The notes beneath the pieces are model-generated. The model saw nothing but the letters and a program-made list of their open reading frames with translations, searched no databases and had not been told where the DNA came from. This document shows, piece after piece, positions 38,100 to 47,142 of a stretch of DNA of 64,000 bases (its first letter is position 1; every line of letters begins with the position of its first letter). The stretch is from Flavobacterium aquiphilum. Lineage in GTDB: Bacteria; Bacteroidota; Bacteroidia; Flavobacteriales; Flavobacteriaceae. The position numbers were made by a program, and so were the translations under genes. The DNA is taken from NCBI RefSeq assembly GCF_027111335.1, contig NZ_CP114288.1, positions 2,232,001-2,296,000 on the forward strand, in the 5' to 3' direction.

Positions 38100-38894
38100 A
38101 TGAAAAAAATAATATCTGTATTGTTTGTTGTTCTTTTTTTAGGTTCTTGTAGTGATTATCAGGCGGCATTAAAAACCGAAGATCCGGCTAAGAAATATGA
38201 ATTGGCTTCAAAATTATATGACGAAGGTAAATATTCAAAAGCAATTCGTCTTTTTGAGCAATTGGCACCAGCATATAGAGGAAAACCTCAGGGTGAAAAA
38301 TTGTTTTATATGTTTGCCCAATCTTATTATAAAACCAGACAATATTATTTGGCAGGATATCAGTTCGATAGCTTTATGTCAGGATATCCAAGAAGTGAAA
38401 AAGCAGAAGAATGTGCTTTTTTAGGAGCTCAGAGCTATTCAAAGTTGTCACCTGTTTACAGCATTGACCAAACGGATACTTTTAAAGCAATAGAAAAGAT
38501 TCAAGGTTTTATAGATCGTTATCCAAATTCTAAATATACCGCCGAAGCGAATGAGTTATCTAGAAAATTGAACGAAAAGATTGAGCGTAAGGTTTATGAA
38601 AATGCATTAGAATATAATAGGATTTCGAACTATAAATCTGCAATTATTGCTTTTGATAATTTTATAATAGATTATCCTGGAACTTCATTTAAAGAAAAAG
38701 CTTTATATTATAAATTGGATTCCGCTTATTTATTGGCTATAAATAGTGTTTCTTCAAAAATGGAAGAGCGATTAAATGTAGCCAAAGCGAGTTATAATAG
38801 TTTGGTTAAATTTAAACCAGATACAGAATACAAAAAAAAGGCTGACGAAATGTTGGCACAAATTGATGTTGAATTGAAAAAATATAATAAATAA
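38100..38894 (+). CDS. bamD: Outer-membrane assembly lipoprotein BamD
   Basis: Lipoprotein of the BAM complex that inserts beta-barrel proteins into the outer membrane. The 264 residues have a lipoprotein signal (Cys17, LFLGSCSDYQ) and TPR repeats: KKYELASKLYDEGKYSKAIRLFEQL, the hallmark YYKTRQYYLAGYQFDSFMSGYPRSEKAEE and FIDRYPNSKYTAEA. The start at 38100 gives the signal directly; a TTG 48 bp upstream is rejected. The rpoZ-like gene is 8 bp downstream, so bamD, rpoZ, coaBC and the DUF4835 gene form an operon. Confidence 0.93.
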   Translation: MKKIISVLFVVLFLGSCSDYQAALKTEDPAKKYELASKLYDEGKYSKAIRLFEQLAPAYRGKPQGEKLFYMFAQSYYKTRQYYLAGYQFDSFMSGYPRSEKAEECAFLGAQSYSKLSPVYSIDQTDTFKAIEKIQGFIDRYPNSKYTAEANELSRKLNEKIERKVYENALEYNRISNYKSAIIAFDNFIIDYPGTSFKEKALYYKLDSAYLLAINSVSSKMEERLNVAKASYNSLVKFKPDTEYKKKADEMLAQIDVELKKYNK

Positions 38895-38902
38895 ATAAAG
38901 TC

Positions 38903-39220
38903 ATGGATTTAAAAAAGACAAATGCTCCGGTAAATACAATAACTTACAACAAAACAGTTATTGAAGAACCTACTGGAAATGTGTATGAGGCGATAACAAT
39001 TATGGCTAAAAGAGCAAATCAAATTAATTCTGAAATCAAAAAAGAATTGACTGAGAAGTTAGAAGAATTTGCTACTTACAATGACAGTTTAGAAGAAGTT
39101 TTTGAAAATAAAGAACAAATCGAAGTTTCCAAATTCTATGAAAAACTTCCAAAACCACACGCTTTGGCAGTTCAGGAATGGTTAGATGGTAAAATTTACC
39201 ACAGAGAAGCAAATAAATAA
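38903..39220 (+). CDS. rpoZ: RNA polymerase omega-like subunit (Rpb6/RpoZ family)
   Basis: Small RNA polymerase assembly subunit. The 105-residue protein has the omega core GNVYEAITIMAKRANQINSEIKKELTEKLEEF (about residues 25-56), the Bacteroidota form of the Rpb6/omega fold, with a family-specific N-terminal extension and a C-terminal segment. Its place between bamD and coaBC is a common flavobacterial order. Assignment is by the core motif. Confidence 0.85.
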   Translation: MDLKKTNAPVNTITYNKTVIEEPTGNVYEAITIMAKRANQINSEIKKELTEKLEEFATYNDSLEEVFENKEQIEVSKFYEKLPKPHALAVQEWLDGKIYHREANK

Positions 39221-39228
39221 TAGGACTA

Positions 39229-40440
39229 ATGTCAGTTTTAAGCGGAAAAAAGATTTTGCTGGGAATTTCTGGTGGGATCGCTGCATATAAAACGGCTTCA
39301 TTAGTTAGACTCTTCATAAAAGCAGGTGCACATGTCCAAGTGATAATGACACCTGCTTCTAAGGATTTTATAACTCCACTTACTTTATCGACATTATCTA
39401 AGAATCCCGTTTTTTCTGAATTTTATAATAAAGATGAAAAAAATGAGGAATGGAATAGTCATGTAGAATTAGGACTTTGGGCAGATTTAATGGTTATTGC
39501 GCCTGCAACTGCTAATACATTGTCTAAAATGGCAAATGGCTTGTGCGATAATCTTTTGGTAGCCTGTTATCTCTCTGCAAAATGCCCTGTATATTTTGCT
39601 CCGGCAATGGATTTAGATATGTACGCTCATCCATCAACGCATGAAAGTTTCAATTCTTTAAAAGCATTTGGAAACATAATGATTCCAGCTGAAAGTGGCG
39701 AATTGGCAAGTGGTTTGTCAGGTGAAGGACGAATGGCAGAACCAGAAAATATCGTTTCATTTCTGGAAGCTGATCTTGAAAGTAAATTGCCTTTAAAAGG
39801 GAAAAAAATTCTAATTACTGCGGGACCAACATACGAAGCAATTGATCCGGTTCGTTTTATTGGAAACCATTCTTCGGGGAAAATGGGATTTGACATTGCT
39901 CAAAGTGCAGCCAATTTAGGAGCATCGGTAGTGTTAATTTCTGGACCAACTCATTGTAAAATAAATCATTCACTGGTTCAGGTGATTCCGGTAGTTTCAG
40001 CTCAGGAAATGTATGAAGCTTGTCATCAGTATTATCATGAGGTAGATGTGGCTATTGCTGCCGCCGCCGTTGCTGATTATAGGCCTAGAGATGTCGCTTC
40101 GCAAAAGATTAAAAAGACAGCTGATGATTTTGTAATTCAGTTGGAAAAAACCAAAGATATTTTGGCTTCGCTTGGTGAAGCTAAAAAAAATCAATTTTTA
40201 ATAGGCTTTGCTTTAGAAACTGAAAATGAAATTGATAATGCTAAAGCAAAAATTCAGAAAAAAAACTTAGATTTGATAGTTCTTAACTCATTACAGGATC
40301 AAGGAGCTGGATTTGGCAAAAATACTAACAAAGTTACCTTTATCGATAGTGCATTTAAAATAGAGCCAATGGATTTGAAATCCAAAATGGCTGTGGCAGA
40401 TGATATTTTAAACAAAGTAATAGCTCATTTTTATGGTTAG
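39229..40440 (+). CDS. coaBC: Bifunctional phosphopantothenoylcysteine decarboxylase / phosphopantothenate-cysteine ligase
   Basis: Catalyses two consecutive steps of coenzyme A synthesis. The 403 residues hold the FMN-dependent CoaC domain (about 1-180; GISGGIAAYK, probable catalytic His in NSHVELG, APAMDLDMY) and the CoaB domain (about 185-403; ITAGPTYEAIDPVRFIGNHSSGKMG, AAAVADYRP, IGFALETE). Full length and intact. The next gene overlaps by 8 bp. CoaE for the last step of the pathway is encoded about 6 kb downstream. Confidence 0.97.
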   Translation: MSVLSGKKILLGISGGIAAYKTASLVRLFIKAGAHVQVIMTPASKDFITPLTLSTLSKNPVFSEFYNKDEKNEEWNSHVELGLWADLMVIAPATANTLSKMANGLCDNLLVACYLSAKCPVYFAPAMDLDMYAHPSTHESFNSLKAFGNIMIPAESGELASGLSGEGRMAEPENIVSFLEADLESKLPLKGKKILITAGPTYEAIDPVRFIGNHSSGKMGFDIAQSAANLGASVVLISGPTHCKINHSLVQVIPVVSAQEMYEACHQYYHEVDVAIAAAAVADYRPRDVASQKIKKTADDFVIQLEKTKDILASLGEAKKNQFLIGFALETENEIDNAKAKIQKKNLDLIVLNSLQDQGAGFGKNTNKVTFIDSAFKIEPMDLKSKMAVADDILNKVIAHFYG

Positions 40441-41314
40441 ATTTGTTTGGTTTCTATTTTTTAGTTGTGGTTTCATTCAAGCCCAGCAGTTGAATTGTAC
40501 CGTAACGATAAATACACAAAAAATAAACAATCCCAATCAACAGGTTTTCAAAACGCTGGAAACCGCCATAAATGAATTTGTCAATAAAACGGACTGGACC
40601 GGACAAACACTTTCACAAAAAGAAAAAGTGAATTGTTCGATGTATATTACCCTTTCGAGTTATAGTTCGGATCAATTTGTAGCTAATATTCAAGTGCAAT
40701 CTTCAAGAAGCATCTATAATTCGACTTATTCTTCTCCAGTTTTGAATATAAATGATAAAGATTTTACTTTTAATTATACCGAATTTGAAAATCTGATTTA
40801 TAACCCAACGAGTTATTCTTCAAATCTGGTTTCAGTGCTATCATTTTATAGTTACATTATTTTAGGAATGGATGCAGATACTTTTATTCCTATGTTTGGA
40901 GACCGTTATTTTAAGGAAGCCATTAATATTGCTAATCTTGCCCAACAGGGTGGAAACAAGGGGTGGAATCAATCAGATGGGACAATGAGTAGATATATTT
41001 TGATAAATGATTTATTGTCTTCAACTTTTAATGAAATCAGACAATCTAGTTTCCAGTATTATTCAGGGTTAGATATTATGCACGAAGACACGAAGAAAGC
41101 TAAAGAAATTATTAAAGGCTCATTGATTAATTTAGCCAAATTGAACGGAACCAGGCCAAATTCCTATCTATTAAGAATTTTTATGGATTCAAAATCGGAT
41201 GAAATTGTATCAATTTTTTCAGGAGGTCCTTCTATTCCTATAAATGATTTGGTAGATAGTTTGAATAGAACTTCTACTTCAAATTCTAGTAAATGGCAAT
41301 TGCTAAAATATTAG
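40433..41314 (+). CDS. Secreted DUF4835-family protein
   Basis: A 293-residue exported protein of unknown function, confined to Bacteroidota as far as I recall. Signal peptide about 1-18 (FFSCGFIQAQQ). The mature part begins LNCTVTINTQKINNPNQQVFKTLE and contains FVNKTDWTGQTLSQKEKVNCSM and SYIILGMDADTF, features of the DUF4835 family. It overlaps coaBC by 8 bp and precedes recN by 47 bp, the usual flavobacterial context. Confidence 0.85.
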   Translation: MVRFVWFLFFSCGFIQAQQLNCTVTINTQKINNPNQQVFKTLETAINEFVNKTDWTGQTLSQKEKVNCSMYITLSSYSSDQFVANIQVQSSRSIYNSTYSSPVLNINDKDFTFNYTEFENLIYNPTSYSSNLVSVLSFYSYIILGMDADTFIPMFGDRYFKEAINIANLAQQGGNKGWNQSDGTMSRYILINDLLSSTFNEIRQSSFQYYSGLDIMHEDTKKAKEIIKGSLINLAKLNGTRPNSYLLRIFMDSKSDEIVSIFSGGPSIPINDLVDSLNRTSTSNSSKWQLLKY

Positions 41315-41361
41315 CCTTATTACATTTTTATTAAATCCAACCTACTCATAATAGTTCAAAA

Positions 41362-43014
41362 ATGATAACCTCACTTGCTATAAAAAACTATGCTTTAATT
41401 GAAAGATTGTCAATTGATTTTTCCAAAGGATTTTCGATTATTACAGGGGAAACCGGAGCAGGAAAATCAATAATATTGGGAGCTTTGGGGTTAGCTTTAG
41501 GAAAAAGAGCCGATTTGACTTCGCTTAAAAATAAAGAAGAAAAATGTGTTATTGAAGCTCATTTTGATATATCCAAATATAATTTAGCTTCTTTTTTTGA
41601 AGCCAATGATTTGGATTATGAACCCGAAACAATAATTCGAAGAGAAATTTTGCCTTCCGGTAAATCACGGGCTTTCATTAATGACAGTCCTGTAAATTTG
41701 CAGGAATTGCAGGAGTTGAGTTTGTATTTGATAGATATTCACTCGCAACAGCAAACTCAGGAATTGTCAGATGAAGAAGTACAATTCAAGATCATTGATG
41801 CAATTGCTGGTAATTTGGATACGATTGTAAATTATCAATCGGTTTTAAAAAACTATAAATCGAATAAATCCAAATTAAATGCCTTGACTAAGAAAAAGGC
41901 TGATGCTTCCAAAGAACAAGAATATAATACTTTTCTTTTGGAAGAATTGGTTTCTGCGAAGTTAAAATCAGGGGAGCAGGAATTCTTGGAAGAAAATTAT
42001 GAGCAGTTAAATAACGTTGAAATTATAAAAGAATCACTTGATAAATCATTGGCAATAGCCGATGAAGAGCAAGTAGGGGTGGTTCATAATTTGAATGAAA
42101 TAAAAAATGCTATTCAAAAAATTGCTCATTTTTCGACTGATTACCATTCCCTTTTTGAAAGAATTTCAAGTTTAAAAATTGAGTTTGATGATATTGCAAT
42201 TGAATTAAATCGTTGTTCGGAGAAATTAATCAACGATCCTGAGCAATTAAATTTGATTAGTCAAAAATTGCAATTGATTTATAATTTGCAAAAAAAGCAT
42301 CAGGTAAATACAGTAGATGAGTTGCTGGTAATTCATGGAAATCTTGAAAATTCAGTATTAGAATTAGGAAATATTGATGAGGAGATTGCAAAATTGACAC
42401 AATTGGTTGATGAGAATACAAAAGAACTTGATAAGATTTGCGATGTGATACACAAAAACAGAATAGAAGCGATTCCTCTTTTGTCACAAAAATTAGTTTC
42501 TATTTTGGAGACTTTAGGAATGCCAAATGTTCGTTTTAATATGGAGATTAATAGAACATCAACTTATTTTGAAAATGGAAAAGATGAGTTGCAATTTTTG
42601 ATTTCCGCCAATAAAGGAACTGATTTTGGTTTATTGAAAAAAGTAGCTTCTGGGGGTGAAATGTCGCGAATTATGCTTGCTGTCAAAGCAATTTTGGCGC
42701 AATATTCAAAATTACCAACATTGATTTTTGATGAAATTGACACAGGGGTTTCAGGTGAAATTGCAAATAGAATGGGGGAAATTATGAAAGGAATGAGTAG
42801 TCAGATGCAAATTTTTGCCATTACCCATTTACCTCAGATTGCTGCAAAAGGAACTGAGCATTTCAAAGTGTTCAAATCTACTGTTGGTGATGATACCCAA
42901 TCAGAATTAAAATTATTGACGGAGGAAGAACGAGTTCTTGAAATTGCTCAAATGTTATCGGGAACTGTAATTTCGGATTCGGCCTTAAATCATGCAAAAG
43001 CCTTGTTGAACTAA
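41362..43014 (+). CDS. recN: DNA repair ATPase RecN
   Basis: SMC-like ATPase in double-strand-break repair. The 550-residue protein has the N-terminal Walker A GETGAGKS, two coiled-coil stretches (about 155-215 and 300-370) and the C-terminal ATPase half with signature SGGEMSRIMLA, Walker B LIFDEIDTGVSG and the conserved ITHLPQIAA. Length and domain order are normal. Confidence 0.97.
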   Translation: MITSLAIKNYALIERLSIDFSKGFSIITGETGAGKSIILGALGLALGKRADLTSLKNKEEKCVIEAHFDISKYNLASFFEANDLDYEPETIIRREILPSGKSRAFINDSPVNLQELQELSLYLIDIHSQQQTQELSDEEVQFKIIDAIAGNLDTIVNYQSVLKNYKSNKSKLNALTKKKADASKEQEYNTFLLEELVSAKLKSGEQEFLEENYEQLNNVEIIKESLDKSLAIADEEQVGVVHNLNEIKNAIQKIAHFSTDYHSLFERISSLKIEFDDIAIELNRCSEKLINDPEQLNLISQKLQLIYNLQKKHQVNTVDELLVIHGNLENSVLELGNIDEEIAKLTQLVDENTKELDKICDVIHKNRIEAIPLLSQKLVSILETLGMPNVRFNMEINRTSTYFENGKDELQFLISANKGTDFGLLKKVASGGEMSRIMLAVKAILAQYSKLPTLIFDEIDTGVSGEIANRMGEIMKGMSSQMQIFAITHLPQIAAKGTEHFKVFKSTVGDDTQSELKLLTEEERVLEIAQMLSGTVISDSALNHAKALLN

Positions 43015-43032
43015 ATAATTGGACTATATTTG
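43003..43032 (+). promoter_or_regulatory. Promoter of fabV
   Basis: TTG (43003-43005), 19 bp, TATATTTG (43025-43032): perfect fit to the flavobacterial promoter. The -33 box lies in the last codons of recN. Confidence 0.75.
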
Positions 43033-43084
43033 CCCATTAAATTTGAAAATTAAAGATAAAGTATAAACTAACGTACTGAATAAT

Positions 43085-44287
43085 ATGATTATTGAACCAA
43101 GAATGAGAGGATTTATTTGTTTGACGGCCCAACCTAAAGGTTGCGAACAAAGTGTTAAAAATCAAATTGAATATGTAAAATCAAAAGGACCTATTGACGG
43201 AGCTAAGAAAGTATTGGTTATTGGGGCTTCAACTGGTTTTGGTTTGGCTTCAAGAATCACGAGCGCTTTTGGTTCAGATGCGGCTACAATTGGTGTGTTT
43301 TTTGAAAAAGAACCAGGGGAAGGAAAAACAGCTTCGCCAGGTTGGTATAATTCAGCTGCTTTTGAAAAGGAAGCTCAAAAAGCTGGTTTGTATGCAAAAA
43401 GTATCAATGGAGATGCTTTTTCTAACGAAGTAAAAAGACAAACACTTGATCTTATTAAGGCCGATTTAGGACAAGTTGATTTAATTATCTACAGTCTTGC
43501 TTCTCCAGTACGATTAAATCCAAATACAGGAGTTTTACATCGTTCGGTTTTAAAACCTATTGGAACTACTTTTTCTAATAAAACAGTTGATTTCCATACA
43601 GGAAAAGTTTCTGAGGTTTCTATCGAGCCTTGTAACGAAGAAGATATTGTCAATACGGTTGCTGTAATGGGTGGTGAAGATTGGGCAATGTGGATCGACG
43701 CTTTGAAAGCTGAAAATTTATTGGCTCCTGGCGCTACAACTGTAGCTTATTCATACATTGGGCCTTCATTGACAGAAGCGGTATACAGAAAAGGAACAAT
43801 CGGTCGTGCTAAAGATCACCTTGAAGCTACTGCATTTACCATTGCTGATAGCTTGAAAGGGATTAACGGTAAAGCTTATGTTTCCGTGAACAAAGCTTTG
43901 GTAACACAAGCGAGTTCAGCTATTCCGGTTATTCCATTATATATTTCTTTGTTGTATAAAATAATGAAAGAAAAAGGAATTCACGAAGGATGTATTGAGC
44001 AAATTCAACGTTTGTACCAACAAAGACTTTATACAGGAGAACCAATTTTGCTTGACGAAAAAGGAAGAATCCGTATTGATGATTGGGAAATGCGTGAAGA
44101 TGTTCAGGATCAGGTTGCCAAACTTTGGTTGGAAGCTACAACTGAAAATCTTGCTAAAATAGGTGATTTAGAAGGCTATAGAACTGATTTCTATAATTTA
44201 TTCGGATTTGGACTTGACGGAGTTGATTACAAAGCAGATACTAACGAAATTGTTGCTATTCCAAGTATTGTTACAACTATCGCTTAA
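43085..44287 (+). CDS. fabV: Trans-2-enoyl-ACP/CoA reductase FabV
   Basis: NADH-dependent enoyl reductase that completes the fatty-acid elongation cycle (or acts on enoyl-CoA). The 400 residues are typical of FabV. It has the N-terminal MIIEPRMRGFICLTAQPKGC, the long Rossmann motif VLVIGASTGFGLASRI, SLASPVR, and the FabV-specific active site Y-x8-K: Tyr234 and Lys243 in VYRKGTIGRAKDH. FabV enzymes are known for low sensitivity to triclosan. The next gene is fabI, a different class of enzyme for the same reaction. Confidence 0.96.
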   Translation: MIIEPRMRGFICLTAQPKGCEQSVKNQIEYVKSKGPIDGAKKVLVIGASTGFGLASRITSAFGSDAATIGVFFEKEPGEGKTASPGWYNSAAFEKEAQKAGLYAKSINGDAFSNEVKRQTLDLIKADLGQVDLIIYSLASPVRLNPNTGVLHRSVLKPIGTTFSNKTVDFHTGKVSEVSIEPCNEEDIVNTVAVMGGEDWAMWIDALKAENLLAPGATTVAYSYIGPSLTEAVYRKGTIGRAKDHLEATAFTIADSLKGINGKAYVSVNKALVTQASSAIPVIPLYISLLYKIMKEKGIHEGCIEQIQRLYQQRLYTGEPILLDEKGRIRIDDWEMREDVQDQVAKLWLEATTENLAKIGDLEGYRTDFYNLFGFGLDGVDYKADTNEIVAIPSIVTTIA

Positions 44288-44310
44288 GTAGAACACTATT
44301 ATTATTGAAG

Positions 44311-44358
44311 CACCTTATTTCTTGATGGTTTTTAATCATGGAAATAAGGTGTTTTTTT
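44311..44358 (+). terminator. Terminator of fabV
   Basis: Perfect 11-bp stem CACCTTATTTC/GAAATAAGGTG (44311-44321 and 44341-44351), 19-nt loop, then seven T. It implies that fabI is transcribed independently. Confidence 0.88.
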
Positions 44359-44383
44359 ATGGAATTAGTTTTATTGATTAATT

Positions 44384-44528
44384 TTGGAGCAGGAGCATTT
44401 GGCTTTTTTAGGAAATAGGATTCCCGTTTTCCGCTACAATCTCATGTTCTTCTCGTCTTTTGGGACGAGACAGAACAAGAGGATTTTCGCTTCAACCGGG
44501 GCTAAAAGGAAACATTGGGCATTTTTGT
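44384..44528 (-). repeat. Dispersed structured repeat, copy C (possible flavo-1 RNA)
   Basis: On the minus strand: TAGCCCCGGTTGAAGCGAAA, then a long hairpin whose arms include GTTCT, CTCGTC / GACGAG, AGAAC, then GATTGTAGCGGAAAACGGGA and a tail ending CTGCTCC. This copy has the longest G/C-rich central stem. It fills most of the fabV-fabI spacer, antisense to both genes. Confidence 0.75.
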
Positions 44529-44555
44529 AATTATAAAAAGAAAAAAAATATCATT

Positions 44556-45362
44556 ATGTACAATTTATTAAAAGGTAAACGCGGTATCATTTTTGGTGCT
44601 TTGGACGAAAATTCAATTGCTTGGAAAACTGCCGAACGTATTCATGAAGAAGGGGGAACATTTGTTTTGACTAATGCACCTGCGGCAATGCGATTGGGAA
44701 ATATTGATGCCTTGGCTGAAAAAGTCGGATGTCAAATTATCCCCGCCGACGCAACATCGGTTTCAGATTTAGAGTCATTGGTAGATAAAGCGGTTGAAAT
44801 CCTTGGAGGTAATATTGATTTCGTCCTGCATTCTATCGGAATGTCTGTAAATGTTCGAAAAGGGAATCATTATACAAACCAAAATTATGAGTTTACCGAA
44901 AAAGGTTGGAATGTTTCGGCAGTATCTTTCCATAAACTGATGCAGGTTTTGTATAAAAAAGATGCAATGAATGAGTGGGGGAGTATCATTGCATTATCTT
45001 ATATGGCGGCACAAAGAGTGTTTCCTGATTATAATGATATGGCTGATAATAAAGCATTTTTAGAATCTGTTGCGCGTAGTTTTGGATATTTCTTTGGAAG
45101 GGATAAAAAAGTGAGAGTAAATACCATATCTCAATCACCAACTGCTACTAGAGCAGGACAGGGAGTTAAAGGATTTGGAGGTTTTATTGCTTTCGCAGAT
45201 AAAATGTCTCCGCTTGGCAATGCAACAGCAGCTGAATGTGCCGATTACATTGTTGTTATGTTTTCGGATTTGACGCGTAAAGTGACTTTGCAAAATTTAC
45301 TGCATGACGGTGGATTCTCTAATATGGGAGTTAGTCAGGAAGTAATGGAAATGTTTGAATAG
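44556..45362 (+). CDS. fabI: Enoyl-[acyl-carrier-protein] reductase FabI
   Basis: Short-chain dehydrogenase family enoyl-ACP reductase of fatty acid synthesis. The 268-residue protein has a FabI-type cofactor-binding start (GKRGIIFGALDENSIAW), HSIGMS, and the active site Tyr149, Tyr159 and Lys166 (Y-x6-K in PDYNDMADNK). The start at 44556 gives the standard N-terminus MYNLLKGKRG; an in-frame TTG 96 bp upstream would translate the dispersed repeat and is rejected. It is a single-gene unit between a repeat and a terminator. Confidence 0.95.
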   Translation: MYNLLKGKRGIIFGALDENSIAWKTAERIHEEGGTFVLTNAPAAMRLGNIDALAEKVGCQIIPADATSVSDLESLVDKAVEILGGNIDFVLHSIGMSVNVRKGNHYTNQNYEFTEKGWNVSAVSFHKLMQVLYKKDAMNEWGSIIALSYMAAQRVFPDYNDMADNKAFLESVARSFGYFFGRDKKVRVNTISQSPTATRAGQGVKGFGGFIAFADKMSPLGNATAAECADYIVVMFSDLTRKVTLQNLLHDGGFSNMGVSQEVMEMFE

Positions 45363-45402
45363 TGTGATTAAATAGTGTGATTGAAACACTTGATATAGAA
45401 AG

Positions 45403-45428
45403 CCATCATTTTTATGATGGTTTTTTTG
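45403..45428 (+). terminator. Terminator of fabI
   Basis: CCATCAT/ATGATGG (45403-45409 and 45414-45420) with a T loop and a T run. Confidence 0.85.
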
Positions 45429-45440
45429 TTAATAAAGAAG

Positions 45441-45448
45441 TACCTTTG
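45441..45448 (+). promoter_or_regulatory. Possible -7 promoter element of the glycosyltransferase gene
   Basis: TACCTTTG is a perfect TAnnTTTG box 40 bp before the ATG. The only TTG upstream is closer than usual (12 bp), so the -33 part is uncertain. Confidence 0.4.
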
Positions 45449-45487
45449 CGGAAAATTTTTAAAAAATAATAATAACCCAATTATATT

Positions 45488-46483
45488 ATGTTGTTTTCAT
45501 TGATCATTCCTGTTTATAATCGTCCTGATGAAGTAGATGAATTATTAGAAAGTTTAACAAAATCAACTTATAAAGAAATTTTTGAAATAGTATTGATTGA
45601 GGATGGTTCAACAATTCGCTGTCAGGATGTTGCAGCGAAATATGGAGATAAGTTGGATATTTGCTATTACTACAAGAGCAATTCAGGGCCTGGTGATTCC
45701 AGAAACTACGGAATGGACAAGGCTAGAGGTGATTACTATTTAATTTTTGATTCCGATTGCATTATTCCAGAGAATTATTTGGTGGAGGTTGAAAAAGAGT
45801 TGAAGGAAAATTATGTGGACTGTTTTGGAGGGCCGGATAAGGCTTTGGACAGCTTTTCGGATATTCAAAAGGCAATCAATTTTGCGATGACATCTTTTCT
45901 AACAACGGGAGGGATTAGAGGAGGATCTGAAAAGATTGGGAAATTCCAGCCAAGGAGCTTTAATATGGGTATTTCTCGTAAGGCATTTTTAGCTTCAGGA
46001 GGATTTGGTAACATTCATCCAGGTGAGGATCCAGATTTATCAATCCGTTTGTGGAACTTAGGTTTTGAGACAAGACTTTTTTCAAAAGCTTTCGTTTATC
46101 ATAAAAGAAGGATAGATTGGGGGAAATTTTCTATTCAGGTAAATAAATTTGGAAAGGCTAGGCCAATATTAAATAGCTGGTATCCAGAATATAATAAGTT
46201 AACTTTTTTCTTTCCTACTTTTTTTATAATAGGATTTTTTGTATCTTTAATACTGTTGATTTTTAATCAAGATATTCTGCTTAAATTTTATTTTGGCTAC
46301 TTTTTGGCATTATTTTTGCTGTCTTCTATTCAGAATAAGAGTATTAAAATTGGATATTTATCCATTATTGCGGTTTGGAAACAGTTTTATGGATATGGAC
46401 TCGGATTTTTAAAGTCTTATATTAAAGTAATTATTTTAAAACAAGACCCAAAACAAGCTTTTCCTGAATTGTTTTTTAAATAA
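45488..46483 (+). CDS. Family 2 glycosyltransferase, membrane-anchored
   Basis: Transfers sugar from an activated donor at the inner membrane. The 331-residue protein has a GT-A domain (about 1-225): SLIIPVYNRPDEVDELLESL, VLIEDGSTI, GPGDSRNYGMDKARG, the metal-binding FDSDCIIP, FNMGISRKAFLASGGF and GEDPDLSIRLWNLGF. Two or three C-terminal membrane helices follow (about 238-290). The acceptor cannot be inferred. coaE starts 3 bp downstream. Confidence 0.9.
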   Translation: MLFSLIIPVYNRPDEVDELLESLTKSTYKEIFEIVLIEDGSTIRCQDVAAKYGDKLDICYYYKSNSGPGDSRNYGMDKARGDYYLIFDSDCIIPENYLVEVEKELKENYVDCFGGPDKALDSFSDIQKAINFAMTSFLTTGGIRGGSEKIGKFQPRSFNMGISRKAFLASGGFGNIHPGEDPDLSIRLWNLGFETRLFSKAFVYHKRRIDWGKFSIQVNKFGKARPILNSWYPEYNKLTFFFPTFFIIGFFVSLILLIFNQDILLKFYFGYFLALFLLSSIQNKSIKIGYLSIIAVWKQFYGYGLGFLKSYIKVIILKQDPKQAFPELFFK

Positions 46484-46486
46484 GAT

Positions 46487-47083
46487 ATGACTAAAATAAT
46501 CGGTTTAACTGGAGGTATTGGGAGTGGAAAGACTACCGTTGCCAATGAATTTTCATCTCTTGGGATTCCTGTTTACATTGCAGATTTAGAAGCTAGAAAA
46601 TTAATGCAAACTGATTCCGTACTAAATCTGATTAAAGCAGAATTTGGAAGCACGGTCTTTGACAAAGGTGTTTTGTTACGTGAAAAGTTATCAGAAATTG
46701 TTTTTAATGATAGCAGAAAACTGGAAAAACTCAATGGTATTGTTCATCCTGCGGTAAAAAAACATTTTGACGAATGGCTTTTGGATCACAAAAATAATCC
46801 GTTTGTTATTTACGAGACTGCAATTTTATTTGAAAGTGGGAGTTATAAAAAGTGTGACTTTGTTATAAATGTCGAAGCGCCACTTGAAGTAAGGATTCAA
46901 AGAGTAATTGAAAGAGATAATACGACAAGGGAAAAAGTATTAGAAAGAATTAAAAATCAGTGGAATGATGAGGAAAAATCATCAAAAAGTGATTTTATTA
47001 TTAAAAATACTAGTATCGAGGCAATAAAGGTAGAAATTGTTAAAATTCTTAATTTTTTAAGAATTAAACAAATCAATTCTTAA
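46487..47083 (+). CDS. coaE: Dephospho-CoA kinase
   Basis: Last step of CoA synthesis: phosphorylates the 3'-OH of dephospho-CoA. The 198 residues have the P-loop GLTGGIGSGKTTVA, ADLEARKLMQ, the HPAV motif and ERDNTTREKVLERIKNQW (lid region). Co-transcribed with the glycosyltransferase gene by its 3-bp spacing. Confidence 0.96.
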   Translation: MTKIIGLTGGIGSGKTTVANEFSSLGIPVYIADLEARKLMQTDSVLNLIKAEFGSTVFDKGVLLREKLSEIVFNDSRKLEKLNGIVHPAVKKHFDEWLLDHKNNPFVIYETAILFESGSYKKCDFVINVEAPLEVRIQRVIERDNTTREKVLERIKNQWNDEEKSSKSDFIIKNTSIEAIKVEIVKILNFLRIKQINS

Positions 47084-47129
47084 ATGTTAATCTTTGGTTA
47101 ATGCTTTATTCATTATATTGTTAAAATAC

Positions 47130-47137
47130 TAATTTTG
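47130..47137 (+). promoter_or_regulatory. Possible -7 element of the two-component operon
   Basis: TAATTTTG is a perfect TAnnTTTG box 5 bp before the kinase ATG, which would give an almost leaderless mRNA. No well-spaced TTG is visible. Confidence 0.3.
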
Positions 47138-47142
47138 CTCGA

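Noticed and set aside
44460..44555. N-terminal extension of fabI from an upstream TTG
   Set aside because: It would translate the dispersed repeat; the conserved FabI N-terminus begins at 44556.
47044..47065. AATTCTTAA/TTAAGAATT inverted repeat as terminator of coaE
   Set aside because: It lies inside the coaE coding sequence and is not followed by a T run.
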